A stretch of DNA of 64,000 bases, from NCBI RefSeq assembly GCF_005938385.1, contig NZ_VCRA01000007.1:1-64000 (forward strand). Reading direction: 5' to 3'. The stretch is from Paenibacillus mesophilus. GTDB taxonomy: Bacteria; Bacillota; Bacilli; Paenibacillales; NBRC-103111. This document shows positions 9,173 through 17,572 of this stretch, one piece after another. Position numbers and translations under genes: made by a program. Position 1 is the first letter of the stretch. Each line of letters starts with the position of its first letter. Below the pieces are notes generated by a model. It made no database searches. It was not told the origin of the DNA and saw only the letters and a list, made by a program, of their open reading frames with translations.

Positions 9173-9739
9173 CGAAAGCCCACTCTCCTATCCCGTTGTT
9201 TCTTCTCTTTATTGCATTGCCGAAAGACTTTGTCCGTTATCGGTGCACGTGCGCTCTCTAGTTCCCCCGGCATCCCCCTTCTGACTAGCGGTTTGAGATC
9301 TCGCCTTCATCATACATCCGTCTCCGGCCGTTTTACATACACTCATTTAAGCTTTTATTTTCACTTTTTTGCCTTCCTGTCGGTGCGAGGCATTCAATTT
9401 TGAAAACCTTTACATTATTTTGGTAAATAGCATTAAACCGATTCGGTCGTCCCGATCGGTGTAGGTGTTTGTACATATTTGTCGGTTGTTGGGGATAGCG
9501 TCGAGTCTCGCTTCGTTCCGCCGCGAACATTTTTATACAAAACAATAAAGCATTCCCAAGCTGGCAGAGATCTATCACCTGAGCGAGGATCGCATTCGTG
9601 ATCGTGTATGAGAATTATTAAGTTTAGCCGCTCATAGGAAGGAGATGGTAGGTTTTCGCAGAAATTGTAATAAACCAAGAGGCTGACGATTCACTCAGCT
9701 AAATCAGCGAGTCGATAGTCTCGACAATATGATACGGAG
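9173..9739. other. AT-richer intergenic region, 567 bases
   Basis: No convincing gene; the short open frames lack ribosome binding sites. It must hold the promoter of the minus-strand amidohydrolase operon and of the plus-strand WYL-like gene. An inverted repeat ACCGATtCGG/CCGATCGGT lies at about 9437-9460 and could be an operator. I could not pick a confident promoter. Confidence 0.4.
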
Positions 9740-10393
9740 GTGAATCCGATCGCTTCTCTACATCGGATCCAATGGATCGACGCCTGCATACGGCAGGGCC
9801 GGTATCCCGGCATTCCCGCTATATTGGATCGGTTCGAAATATCGCGGCGTCAGGCGCTTCGGGACATCGAATATATGCGCGATTCTCTCGGCGCCCCTAT
9901 CGCCTACTGTCCGAAGCGCCGGGGCTACTATTATACAGACGATTCATTCGCCGTACCCGGCCAGCTCATAACGGCCGATCAAAGGGAACTGCTCTCTTGT
10001 CTGGCCACCAATTACGAGGTTTTGGCGCAGAACGATACAAGAGCAACAGAAGCTTACACCGCATTGGCGGAATTATTGCAGCGCTTGTCCGGGAAAGCCG
10101 CTCCTTCGATGAAGCTGCATCATATTCCAGGCGACGGAGTCGTACCGTTCCGTGCAATCCTCCGTCCGGAGTCTGCGGTGATGATGCCGCATCGTGCTAT
10201 TCCGTCAACGCTCCGGCGGTTTTACAGGGGCAGAACGGAGCTGCAAACGGATATTTTCGAGTTTTACGATTCATACGAATTTATCCCGGCATTGTTGGCT
10301 TCGGGAGTATCCTATACGATCGAGCACCCGAAATGGCTGAAATCGAGGCTGCTCCAGTTTATCGAGCGGTTGCATAATCTGAATAGCGGTTGA
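9740..10393 (+). CDS. WYL-like HTH transcriptional regulator, short
   Basis: A 217-aa protein. Residues about 8-60 resemble the HTH_11-type domain of YafY/WYL regulators, with RFEISRRQALRDIEYMRDSL followed by the typical wing GAPIAYCPKRRGYYYT. The C terminus (WLKSRLLQFIERLHNL) resembles the end of WYL proteins, but the protein is about 100 residues shorter than most full-length members, so the sensing domain is reduced or divergent. The GTG start directly abuts the GGAGG, an unusually short spacing, so the real start is uncertain. A terminator follows. Confidence 0.6.
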   Translation: MNPIASLHRIQWIDACIRQGRYPGIPAILDRFEISRRQALRDIEYMRDSLGAPIAYCPKRRGYYYTDDSFAVPGQLITADQRELLSCLATNYEVLAQNDTRATEAYTALAELLQRLSGKAAPSMKLHHIPGDGVVPFRAILRPESAVMMPHRAIPSTLRRFYRGRTELQTDIFEFYDSYEFIPALLASGVSYTIEHPKWLKSRLLQFIERLHNLNSG

Positions 10394-10410
10394 ATTGGAC
10401 CTCCTAGCCT

Positions 10411-10445
10411 GGGTGTGACATTCTGTGTCACGCCCTCTTTGTTAC
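10411..10445 (+). terminator. Terminator after the WYL-like gene
   Basis: GGGTGTGACA and TGTCACGCCC form a stem with a small loop, followed by TCTTTGTT. It separates the regulator gene from the papain-fold cluster downstream. Confidence 0.7.
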
Positions 10446-10491
10446 GATAAGGTTGTAACAATGAAATAGACCATGATGGAGGATGATTGGT

Positions 10492-11502
10492 ATGGTTGAA
10501 CAGCCGATTCAGGCACGATCTACATCCGCTAGGCTCGGCGGATGCTGGACGACTTATCTCGGAGCGGCATACGGCGTGCTAACCTCAGCAGGGATGATCT
10601 CGCTGACTTTGCCTGAAATGGCAGGCATGACCGGCATGGCCTTTCAGTTGTACGCACATAAGCGCTGCAAGGCGGCATCCGTAACGGTATACGATTGGGC
10701 CGGTCGGCATCTGAACGCGCTCGACCGGATCGGAATCTTATCCGAGACGTATCACTACGAGCCGAACATGCGCTCATACGAAGCCGCTAGAAAACACGCC
10801 GTATTCGCCATCAAGAGATCGATCGACCGGGGCATCGCCGTCATTGCATGGGCTATCGACAACGGCGAATTCGGCGTCATTTACGGCTACGACGACGAAG
10901 ACGGCATCTTCCTAGTGGACGGAGTAGATAAATTCAACCGTCCGTTCGGCAGCGATCCGATGCTGTATGACAATATCGGGGCGAAGTTTCCTCCCGCACC
11001 GATCCTTCATTATCAAATCCCTTTGGCATCTGTCGCCTATGATCGGGAGAAAACGTATATGGACTCTCTTCGCTTCTACGTGCGCGAGATGGAGAAAACG
11101 TTCCACGTATCGCCGGAGTATCACAGCGGATTGCTGGCGTACGAGCTTTGGATTCATGCTCTAAACAGCGGCGATTACGATTCATTCGGCCTCCGTTATA
11201 TGACCTCCGTCTTTGCGGAAGCGAAAATGATGGCAGCGCAATATGTCAAGCAGTTGGCCGATACGTGGGGAGGATTGTCCGGGATTGCCGATGCTGCCGA
11301 ACGGTTCGATCGGATTTCGTCGTTGTTCAGCACGATGATGACTGAAGTTTTAGCGCAGGATTGGCACGGAGCGAAGCATCTGGGCAAGCCCGTAACCCCC
11401 GATCAAGCGAAACGGTTAGTTCCGTTGCTGCACCAAGCGAGAAGCTTGGAATCCGAATGCGTGAACACAATCAAAAACAGTATTACAAACGGCGGCAAGT
11501 GA
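10492..11502 (+). CDS. C39/papain-like-fold protein (BtrH_N-like), pseudoprotease type
   Basis: A 336-aa protein, probably cytoplasmic, with no signal peptide. Near the N terminus GGCWTTYLGAAYG (16-28) has the Cys-centred helix of BtrH_N/C39-like folds. Residues 126-143 (EFGVIYGYDDEDGIFLVD) match the C39 His-containing strand pair but have Glu where the catalytic His is expected. The C-terminal 150 residues are helical. It is clearly homologous to the C-terminal part of the sigma factor at 12744-14399 and to two modules in the 831-aa protein. The ATG at 10492 is chosen because GGAGG lies nine bases upstream, whereas the earlier ATG at 10483 abuts it. Function unknown; ligand sensing is an inference. 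Confidence 0.65.
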   Translation: MVEQPIQARSTSARLGGCWTTYLGAAYGVLTSAGMISLTLPEMAGMTGMAFQLYAHKRCKAASVTVYDWAGRHLNALDRIGILSETYHYEPNMRSYEAARKHAVFAIKRSIDRGIAVIAWAIDNGEFGVIYGYDDEDGIFLVDGVDKFNRPFGSDPMLYDNIGAKFPPAPILHYQIPLASVAYDREKTYMDSLRFYVREMEKTFHVSPEYHSGLLAYELWIHALNSGDYDSFGLRYMTSVFAEAKMMAAQYVKQLADTWGGLSGIADAAERFDRISSLFSTMMTEVLAQDWHGAKHLGKPVTPDQAKRLVPLLHQARSLESECVNTIKNSITNGGK

Positions 11503-11559
11503 CCCGTAAGATCCGTTTATGGTATTGTTTGTACATAGACGAAAGGAGAGCATATACCG

Positions 11560-12117
11560 ATGAACGTATGGGAAGGCGGCAAAATTAGACTGCGGGCAGT
11601 CATTCCGGAAGACTGGGAGAAGTTCCACGAGAACGACCGGGATTCGGAAGGAGCAAGGTCAAGCGACAGCGTGCACTTCCCGCGATCGGCGGAGCGCGCC
11701 AGGCGGTGGGCGGAGCAGGAAGCGTCCGAAGGTCCCCGCGGCGACAATATCCGGTTTGCTATAGAGACGCTGGATGGGGAATTGGTAGGCAGCATCAACT
11801 CGCATAGCTGCGACAGACGCAACGGCACCTTCAAGTACGGGCTGGCCGTATTCCGTCCTCATTGGCGCAAAGGATACGGCTCGGAGGCAGTGCACCTTTT
11901 GCTGACTTATTTTTTCAACGAACTGCGCTACGAGAAGGTCACCGTGCACATATACGCGTTCAACGACAGCTCCGTCCTGCTGCACGAGCGTCTCGGCTTT
12001 AAACAGGAGGGCAAGCTCCGCAGCATGATCTACACAAACGGCCGACATTACGACGAGTATATTTACGGGCTGCTGAGGAGCGAATTTGTCGGAGAGTCCG
12101 GTAGACGCACGGTCTGA
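11560..12117 (+). CDS. GNAT-family N-acetyltransferase (RimJ/RimL type)
   Basis: A 185-aa acetyltransferase. The acetyl-CoA binding signature is HWRKGYGSEA (about residues 103-112), and the later NDSSVLLHERLGFKQEGKLR is typical of the RimJ/RimL (Acetyltransf_3) branch. AAAGGAG stands about 10 bases before the ATG. It lies in the same direction as, and 57 bases after, the papain-fold gene and could be co-transcribed with it. The substrate (a protein N terminus or a small amine) cannot be deduced. Confidence 0.85.
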   Translation: MNVWEGGKIRLRAVIPEDWEKFHENDRDSEGARSSDSVHFPRSAERARRWAEQEASEGPRGDNIRFAIETLDGELVGSINSHSCDRRNGTFKYGLAVFRPHWRKGYGSEAVHLLLTYFFNELRYEKVTVHIYAFNDSSVLLHERLGFKQEGKLRSMIYTNGRHYDEYIYGLLRSEFVGESGRRTV

Positions 12118-12205
12118 GGTTGAACGTGTGGATGCACCGTCATCCGGGGTCATAAGAGCTGGCAGAGACTGCTATTTTTCGTGACTGTCCGCTTCCGCAC
12201 ACAAA

Positions 12206-12249
12206 AGAGGGGCTGTCTCTCAAGTCCGACAAGACTTGAGGGATAGCCC
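12206..12249 (-). terminator. Strong hairpin terminator
   Basis: A 17-bp stem (GGGCTGTCTCTCAAGTC with GACTTGAGGGATAGCCC, two wobble pairs) around a six-base loop. On the minus strand it is followed by CTCTTTTG, so it terminates the aldo/keto reductase remnant whose stop codon is at 12262. It may also stop transcription from the plus-strand GNAT gene. Confidence 0.75.
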
Positions 12250-12261
12250 TTCCCCCGCTTC

Positions 12262-12480
12262 TTATGCTTGGAAAATCCGGTCGATCGCCGCGATTTCCTC
12301 TACCGTTAATCGGACCTTTAATGTTTGCAAATTGTTCAGCACCTGCTCCGGCTTCTTCGCGCCGGGAATCAGCACGTCGATGGAATCTCTCGTCAAATAC
12401 CAGGCCAGCACGACATGCGCTACTTCCGCCTGTATCCCACCTGCCGTCAATCGGGCCTCGCTTAAGGGCGGGACGGTTAT
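12262..12480 (-). pseudogene. Aldo/keto reductase C-terminal remnant
   Basis: The last 60-70 residues encoded here match the end of aldo/keto reductases: AEVAHVVLAWYLTRDSIDVL, then IPGAKKPEQVLNNL and LTVEEIAAIDRIF. In intact enzymes this covers the final barrel strands and the NADPH 2'-phosphate loop. The catalytic Asp-Tyr-Lys-His part is missing; the upstream open frame (to 12594) encodes unrelated sequence. The stop codon and terminator are retained. This is most simply a decayed gene whose 5' part was deleted. Confidence 0.75.
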
Positions 12481-12743
12481 TTGATGAAATGCACCGCTTT
12501 CTGCGAACTGTCCCTCCGCGCCCCAACATGCAACCTGCAAAAGTGCATTAAGAATGAACCAAATCCGCATTTTTATACCTTCTACGGGGGGCATGGATTG
12601 ACTGCTCCATATGAAGGAGGAATCTTACGGAACATCGAATATGTTCAAATCAGAGGTTGGGATAGTTTATAAAAAAATTGCTCCCGGATGTCAGAAAGCG
12701 GCAGCCTCCAGCATCAAACACGGTAAACGCGAAAGGAGGAACT

Positions 12744-14399
12744 ATGGGACCGCAAATGAATGACTGCGAGGACGACATGCAGAAAAAACTGGCGGAACGG
12801 GCGCGGGCCGGAGATCGGGAGGCGTTCGGCGAGCTTGTTAGCCTGCACCGAGCCAAAGCGTTCGGGATCGCCAGGCGAATCGTGCGCGATCCTTCCGCCG
12901 CCGAGGATGCCGTTCAAGAAGCGCTGCTTCAGGCGTTTCTTCATATTAACCGGTTAGCGGACGTGGAACGATTCGTCCCTTGGCTGAGCCGTATCGTCCG
13001 CAACCAGGCGCTGATGAAAATGCGCAGCGCGAGCCGCGCCTCCCGCGAGACATCGTTCACCGGTGTTAGCAGCCATGCCGGAGCCGGTCCGGATTCGGAT
13101 CGGATCGACTTGGACAGCCTGCTGTACCGGATGACCCGGGCGCAGCGTGCCGATGACGGAACGGCCGATCCGGAGAACGCGCTGATGCGGCGTGAGTTTT
13201 ATTCGGCCGTACACGGGATGATGCATGGCTTGTCCGCCCGGGAGCGCGCCATATTCGAGGCGCATTTTTTTAACCAGTTGGGACCGCAGGAGATCGCCGC
13301 GCTGTTCGGGACAACCGAAGGGAACGTATACAAGTCTCTGTCCCGGTCAAGAGCCAAAGTAAAGGAAGAACGGGTCCGCGTCTATTTGCGCGACCGGCTG
13401 GACGACACCGATGCCAGGCAGCGTCAGGCGAAAGTGCTGCTCCCTATCCGGACATCCGGCGAAGTATGGTCATTCGCCAAAACATCCGTATGCGTATGTT
13501 GGTACTTGATGTTGCGCTATGCCGGCATACCCGGACTGGATATTTCGGAAGTGATGGGCCTAACCGGGCAAGCGTTTCGCCTATGCGTGGAAAAGTCACG
13601 AATCGACGCATCGGGGCCGACGTCTTATTATTGGGAGCCGGTGTTCGAGGAAGGTTTGAATAGGCTTGGTTTCCGAATGCGGAATATCGGCGACGGGGGC
13701 ATCGCGCCATCCGCTTATATGTTGGGAGAAGCGGCCGCATTCGCCCGGACCACGATAGCCGGCGGCATGCCCGTAGCGGTGTGGGACATGTTCTCCCCGG
13801 AATTCGGGCTGATGTACGGCTATGAGGATGACCGCCAGCTTTTTACCGGCGATGACGGACGCGGCCCGCGAACGCTGACCTATGACCGGTTGGGCCGCGG
13901 CACTGCCGGCGGGCTTTTCGTCATGGCGGTGGAACGACTGAAGGATACGCCCGATCCGCAATCGACGGCGGTCGAACTGATCGCGTCGATTACGAAGCAC
14001 GCCTACGGGGAGCGTACTTTCCCGGGTTATGTCACCGGATTAGGCGCCTATGACGCTTGGCGGCAGTCGTTTCGGGACGGTTCGACAGATCCTCTCGGAA
14101 ATGCTTACACTCTAGCTATAGCAGCCGATGCTCGGGAACATGCGGTCCGCTTTCTGCGGCGCTGGTCCTCACAATGGGAAGGCGAACGGGCCAAGCTCGC
14201 CTTCAAGGCGGAAGGACATTATTATGAGGCGGCCTGCTGTCTGGCCCGTCTGGCCGCTTTGTTTCCTTTCCCCCACGGAGGAAATCCACATGACCGCTCG
14301 GCCGCCCGTGAAGCGGAATCGCTGCTAGCCGAAGCGAGAAATCAGGAAGAGGCTGGCGTAGAAACGCTCGGCAGGTTAGCCCGTCATATCAGCAACTGA
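12744..14399 (+). CDS. ECF-like RNA polymerase sigma factor fused to a papain-fold (BtrH_N-like) domain
   Basis: A 551-aa protein. Residues 20-95 are sigma-70 region 2 (REAFGELVSLHRAKAFGIAR, AEDAVQEALLQAFLHI, VPWLSRIVRNQALMKMRS). Residues 160-210 are region 4 (LSARERAIFEAHFFNQLGPQ, then EIAALFGTTEGNVYKSLSRS). From about 235 onward it carries a large extra domain homologous to the protein at 10492-11502: VCVCWYLMLRYAGI near 249-262 and EFGLMYGYEDD at 353-363, again with Glu at the expected His position. AAAGGAGG lies five bases before the ATG at 12744; the upstream in-frame ATG at 12678 lacks a site. It is followed 15 bases later by the 831-aa gene. No anti-sigma gene is visible, so the fused domain may regulate the sigma part itself. 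Confidence 0.8.
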   Translation: MGPQMNDCEDDMQKKLAERARAGDREAFGELVSLHRAKAFGIARRIVRDPSAAEDAVQEALLQAFLHINRLADVERFVPWLSRIVRNQALMKMRSASRASRETSFTGVSSHAGAGPDSDRIDLDSLLYRMTRAQRADDGTADPENALMRREFYSAVHGMMHGLSARERAIFEAHFFNQLGPQEIAALFGTTEGNVYKSLSRSRAKVKEERVRVYLRDRLDDTDARQRQAKVLLPIRTSGEVWSFAKTSVCVCWYLMLRYAGIPGLDISEVMGLTGQAFRLCVEKSRIDASGPTSYYWEPVFEEGLNRLGFRMRNIGDGGIAPSAYMLGEAAAFARTTIAGGMPVAVWDMFSPEFGLMYGYEDDRQLFTGDDGRGPRTLTYDRLGRGTAGGLFVMAVERLKDTPDPQSTAVELIASITKHAYGERTFPGYVTGLGAYDAWRQSFRDGSTDPLGNAYTLAIAADAREHAVRFLRRWSSQWEGERAKLAFKAEGHYYEAACCLARLAALFPFPHGGNPHDRSAAREAESLLAEARNQEEAGVETLGRLARHISN

Positions 14400-14414
14400 T
14401 CGGAGGATGAGCAC

Positions 14415-16910
14415 TTGGAACGAAATACAGCGACTAAGGTCGATGAGACGATATGGATTCCCGTATTCGACGGGACTATGCAAATAGACCGGCTCGTTGC
14501 CGCAGCTGGTAGCAGCCCCGTACGGACGAAGGAAGGCATTCAGTTTACCGATTCGTTCGGCAGCTTCCCCGCCATGACGGAATCGGAGTATCGGACTCCG
14601 TTTACGGTCGAGGCGACCGTCATGACGGACAGTACGAATATCGTGCTATTATTTGCCAAAGGGCAAGTCATCCTGAATTGGGACCGCCGGGAAGATTTGC
14701 TGCACGTCCGCCACCCCGCGACCGGCCAGCCTTTCAATGTGCCCGGCTCCGGAGCCGTTCCGGCAAGCCGCTGGCATCACGTCGAGTGGATTATAGCGGA
14801 GGATGTTATGCGCGTACTTGTCAACGGCGAAGAACGATTCGCGCTTCCTGGCAATTATAGGGGGCTTTCCGGCAAAGTCGGCATCCGTACCGGCTGGCGC
14901 GCCAATTTGTCGATCGGCTCGCTCCATATCGGGGAGCGCCTCCCGGCCGACGACGATACGGACGGCGGAAACGATATCCGCCTTAACGGCTATACCCCGG
15001 TTCCCCGCTCATCTACCTTTATCGGGTGTTTGTTTGGCGCCATGCGTTATTACAATCGGTACTGCGACGAAGCGGAGCTTCTATGCGGAGCCGGGTATTC
15101 TTGGTTTACGCCCGACCCGGGAAACAGCTTCGATCAAAGCGTAAATTCATTGATTGCAGAGCGGGTCGGAGGATACTTCGGATTGGAGTTGGATCATTGG
15201 CATAGGTCGAGCGGCGACGCAGATGGAGCCGTCAAGTTCGTTCGCAAGGCGTCGGCCGAACGGCTGCCCGTATTCGGAAGGTTTGATGAAGCCGGCGCGT
15301 TTGAAGCGGTCACGACTCTCGGCGGCAGTACGCTTCGCATCGTCTCGGCCGATGGAGGGAGCCGCGATGCCTCTTGCAAGGAGGCCGTGGAGCTTGTTTC
15401 GGTACGAAAGGGCAAAGAACCATCGGATCGGGAGCGGGCTGCAGCGATTTTCCGTAACGCGGCCGATCATGCAGCCGACTACTCGGAATCAGCCTATTCG
15501 GCATGGATCGCTGCGCTCAAGGCGGGAGCGGCGAATGACGGGCTCGCCTCGCAAGCGGCTGAAACGGCACGCGCACGAGCAATGGCTGCGGATTATTTGC
15601 ACAGTTGCCGGGAAACGCTCGGGGAGCCGCTCGCCGGGCAGCTATCGGCAGCGATTCAACATTTCGAGGCGGCCGGAGAAGCTTGGAAGCAAGCATCCCG
15701 GATGATTCCCGTCTCTTCTGAAGATACCCTCGTCTCCTTGTATAACGCTCAAGCGGAGGAACGGGCAGGACTGGTCGAGCTTGCAAAGGCTGCCGACGTG
15801 ATGGCCGGCAGGAAGCTTTTGCATGGGCTCGTGTACCAAGGCCACAGCTGTATTTCCCAATTCAACGCGTTTATCGGCATCGCCAACTATTACCGGCTCG
15901 AATGCACCGACGCATGGGTCAAAGGCGCGAGCGGCCGCCCGTTTTTATTCGCTTTGCACGAGCGGGTGAACGTTCACGATATATGTTTACCGATCCCGGA
16001 GCGCGGAATCATCAAATTGTACGCCAATATCGGTTTGGAAATCGACGGCGTGGAGGGCTATGCTGAGGGCGAAGCATACAAAAAGCTGCTGGAAACGGCG
16101 TGGGACCGCGCACGCACCGGACTCGATTCCGGGTTGGCCTGCTTCGGCCGGTCGGTCGATTTCCAGCAAGGCGAGTACTCCCTGATCGTCGGATACGATC
16201 ATGAAGGCTATTATTCGCGCGGTTGGCACCCTCTGTCGACGAAAGCAATCCCGTGGACCCACTATGGTCTCGGGCAGTGCACTTGCCTGCCTTGTACGTT
16301 GGGCCGAACGGAGCAGCGGCCGGGCTTGGAGCCCGTCAAGTCCGTTTGCCGCTGCGATTTTTGCCAAAACCTGCACCGTACCGGACCGATAACAAGTGCC
16401 CGGGATGAAGGCGACGTTCGCTTATACGTGGTAAAACCTGCGGCTCCCGCTGACGATCGCACCGTTGTCGCGGACGCTCTTCGGTTCGCCGTGGAATTCG
16501 CGCAGGAGGACGGACCTTGGGCGAAGCCGGATATGCGTACCGGTCTGCAAGCTTACGATCTGCTTATCCGCTCGCTCGAGAAAGGAACGATCGACGGCTG
16601 GTACCTCGGCTTGCTCGCCAACGGCTGGCGCGAATGCCGGCACGCTGCGTGGCAGTTTCTCGTCGAAGCGAAACGGAGGCTGGACCGGCCGGAGTTCGCC
16701 GCCTCTTTCGACGACGCGATCGCCCAAACGGAGCGGCTTCACGATGCATTCGCCAAGCTGAACGATATGTTCCCTTGGATGCAGCCGTTCGGCCCGATTC
16801 CGGATACGGAGCGGCGCTATGCCGGAGCGGAGCTGCTGCGCGGGGCGCGCAAAACCGAAGCGGCCGCCATCGCCGCTTACGATAGATTGGTCGCATGTTT
16901 GAAAGGATAA
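14415..16910 (+). CDS. Lectin-like (LamG/ConA) protein with two papain-fold (BtrH_N-like) modules
   Basis: An 831-aa protein with no signal peptide. The N-terminal part to about residue 175 looks like a ConA/LamG jelly roll (FTVEATVMTDSTNIVLLFAK, WHHVEWIIAEDVMRVLVNGE). Two modules follow. The first starts near residue 195 with FIGCLFGAMRYYNRYCDEAE. The second starts near 475 with SCISQFNAFIGIANYYRLE and has GEYSLIVGYDHEGYY about 120 residues later. The C terminus repeats the helical region (GLQAYDLLIRSLEKGTIDGW) seen in the two neighbouring paralogues. A TTG start with GGAGG eight bases upstream is used. It probably forms an operon with the sigma factor. Function unknown. Confidence 0.65.
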   Translation: MERNTATKVDETIWIPVFDGTMQIDRLVAAAGSSPVRTKEGIQFTDSFGSFPAMTESEYRTPFTVEATVMTDSTNIVLLFAKGQVILNWDRREDLLHVRHPATGQPFNVPGSGAVPASRWHHVEWIIAEDVMRVLVNGEERFALPGNYRGLSGKVGIRTGWRANLSIGSLHIGERLPADDDTDGGNDIRLNGYTPVPRSSTFIGCLFGAMRYYNRYCDEAELLCGAGYSWFTPDPGNSFDQSVNSLIAERVGGYFGLELDHWHRSSGDADGAVKFVRKASAERLPVFGRFDEAGAFEAVTTLGGSTLRIVSADGGSRDASCKEAVELVSVRKGKEPSDRERAAAIFRNAADHAADYSESAYSAWIAALKAGAANDGLASQAAETARARAMAADYLHSCRETLGEPLAGQLSAAIQHFEAAGEAWKQASRMIPVSSEDTLVSLYNAQAEERAGLVELAKAADVMAGRKLLHGLVYQGHSCISQFNAFIGIANYYRLECTDAWVKGASGRPFLFALHERVNVHDICLPIPERGIIKLYANIGLEIDGVEGYAEGEAYKKLLETAWDRARTGLDSGLACFGRSVDFQQGEYSLIVGYDHEGYYSRGWHPLSTKAIPWTHYGLGQCTCLPCTLGRTEQRPGLEPVKSVCRCDFCQNLHRTGPITSARDEGDVRLYVVKPAAPADDRTVVADALRFAVEFAQEDGPWAKPDMRTGLQAYDLLIRSLEKGTIDGWYLGLLANGWRECRHAAWQFLVEAKRRLDRPEFAASFDDAIAQTERLHDAFAKLNDMFPWMQPFGPIPDTERRYAGAELLRGARKTEAAAIAAYDRLVACLKG

Positions 16911-16958
16911 TAGCTTGATCGCTGTACGAAATCTTATACAAGACAAGGAGCATACCCT

Positions 16959-17330
16959 GTGAGCCAACAACCGTTTATCGAGCAGATCCATTATTTCCGA
17001 ATCCCCGTTACGGATCTCGACGCTTCCGTACAATGGTATACGGACATCCTCGGTTTGAAAGTACGGCGAAGGGGCGAAGGCTTGGCGGTTATGGAATTGC
17101 AAGAGGACCCGTTGCTCGTGCTCGTGCAAGCCGATGCAGAGTCGCGCGGACATTTCACCATAGACGGACGTGCCGAGTTTTCCGTCGGCTTCACCAGCCC
17201 CGACATTCACAACTTTCGCGATCATCTGATCGGGCAAGAGGTGGAGGTCGACGAGATGAAGGAAGATAACGGGCACTACTTCTTCCATTTCTTCGATCCT
17301 AGCGGCAACAAGCTTCAGGCGCACTGGTAG
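16959..17330 (+). CDS. VOC-superfamily (glyoxalase/bleomycin resistance-like) protein
   Basis: A 123-aa protein with the paired beta-alpha-beta-beta-beta VOC fold. The first strand and helix are IHYFRIPVTDLDASVQWYTD and the end is FFDPSGNKLQAHW, typical of glyoxalase/dioxygenase relatives. Candidate metal ligands are the N-terminal His in IHYF and residues in the second module. A GTG start with AAGGAG eight bases upstream is used. It follows the 831-aa gene by 48 bases and may be the end of that operon. Substrate unknown. Confidence 0.82.
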   Translation: MSQQPFIEQIHYFRIPVTDLDASVQWYTDILGLKVRRRGEGLAVMELQEDPLLVLVQADAESRGHFTIDGRAEFSVGFTSPDIHNFRDHLIGQEVEVDEMKEDNGHYFFHFFDPSGNKLQAHW

Positions 17331-17447
17331 GAGAGACTGGACGACTTGTTCTATACGCGTGATACGCGGCGGCTGATAAAGTCCCCGTAATAGAAATTGA
17401 ATGTCGCTTAACCCGTAAGTTTGCCGCTTAAGCAAGCTTATGCAAAA

Positions 17448-17569
17448 ACGAAGAAGTCTTTTAATTTCAAGGACTTCTTCGTTAACAGCCCTCACTGTTC
17501 TTCCACTGAATTAACGTAATCCGTTAGGTTAACGACATTGTGTAGAGCAACAGTTCGGACGAACAGTGA
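17448..17569. repeat. Nested inverted repeats between the VOC and GNAT genes
   Basis: ACGAAGAAGTC (17448-17458) pairs with GACTTCTTCGT (17472-17482), a hairpin with a T-rich 13-base loop, likely a bidirectional terminator. A second perfect inverted repeat, TCACTGTTC (17492-17500) and GAACAGTGA (17561-17569), encloses a stretch with two GTTAAC-like words just outside the 3' end of the AT-rich GNAT gene. Confidence 0.5.
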
Positions 17570-17572
17570 TAT

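Noticed and set aside
8033..9403. 456-codon open frame on the plus strand
   Set aside because: It lies opposite the amidohydrolase gene, is full of Arg/His/Pro with no domain, and has no ribosome binding site. GC-rich antisense shadow.
10492..16910. Butirosin-like antibiotic biosynthesis cluster
   Set aside because: The BtrH-like modules raised this idea, but no aminoglycoside, acyl carrier or amino-acid ligase genes are present, and one module is fused to a sigma factor.
17448..17569. Insertion-sequence end
   Set aside because: Inverted repeats are present but no transposase, target duplication or matching far end was found.
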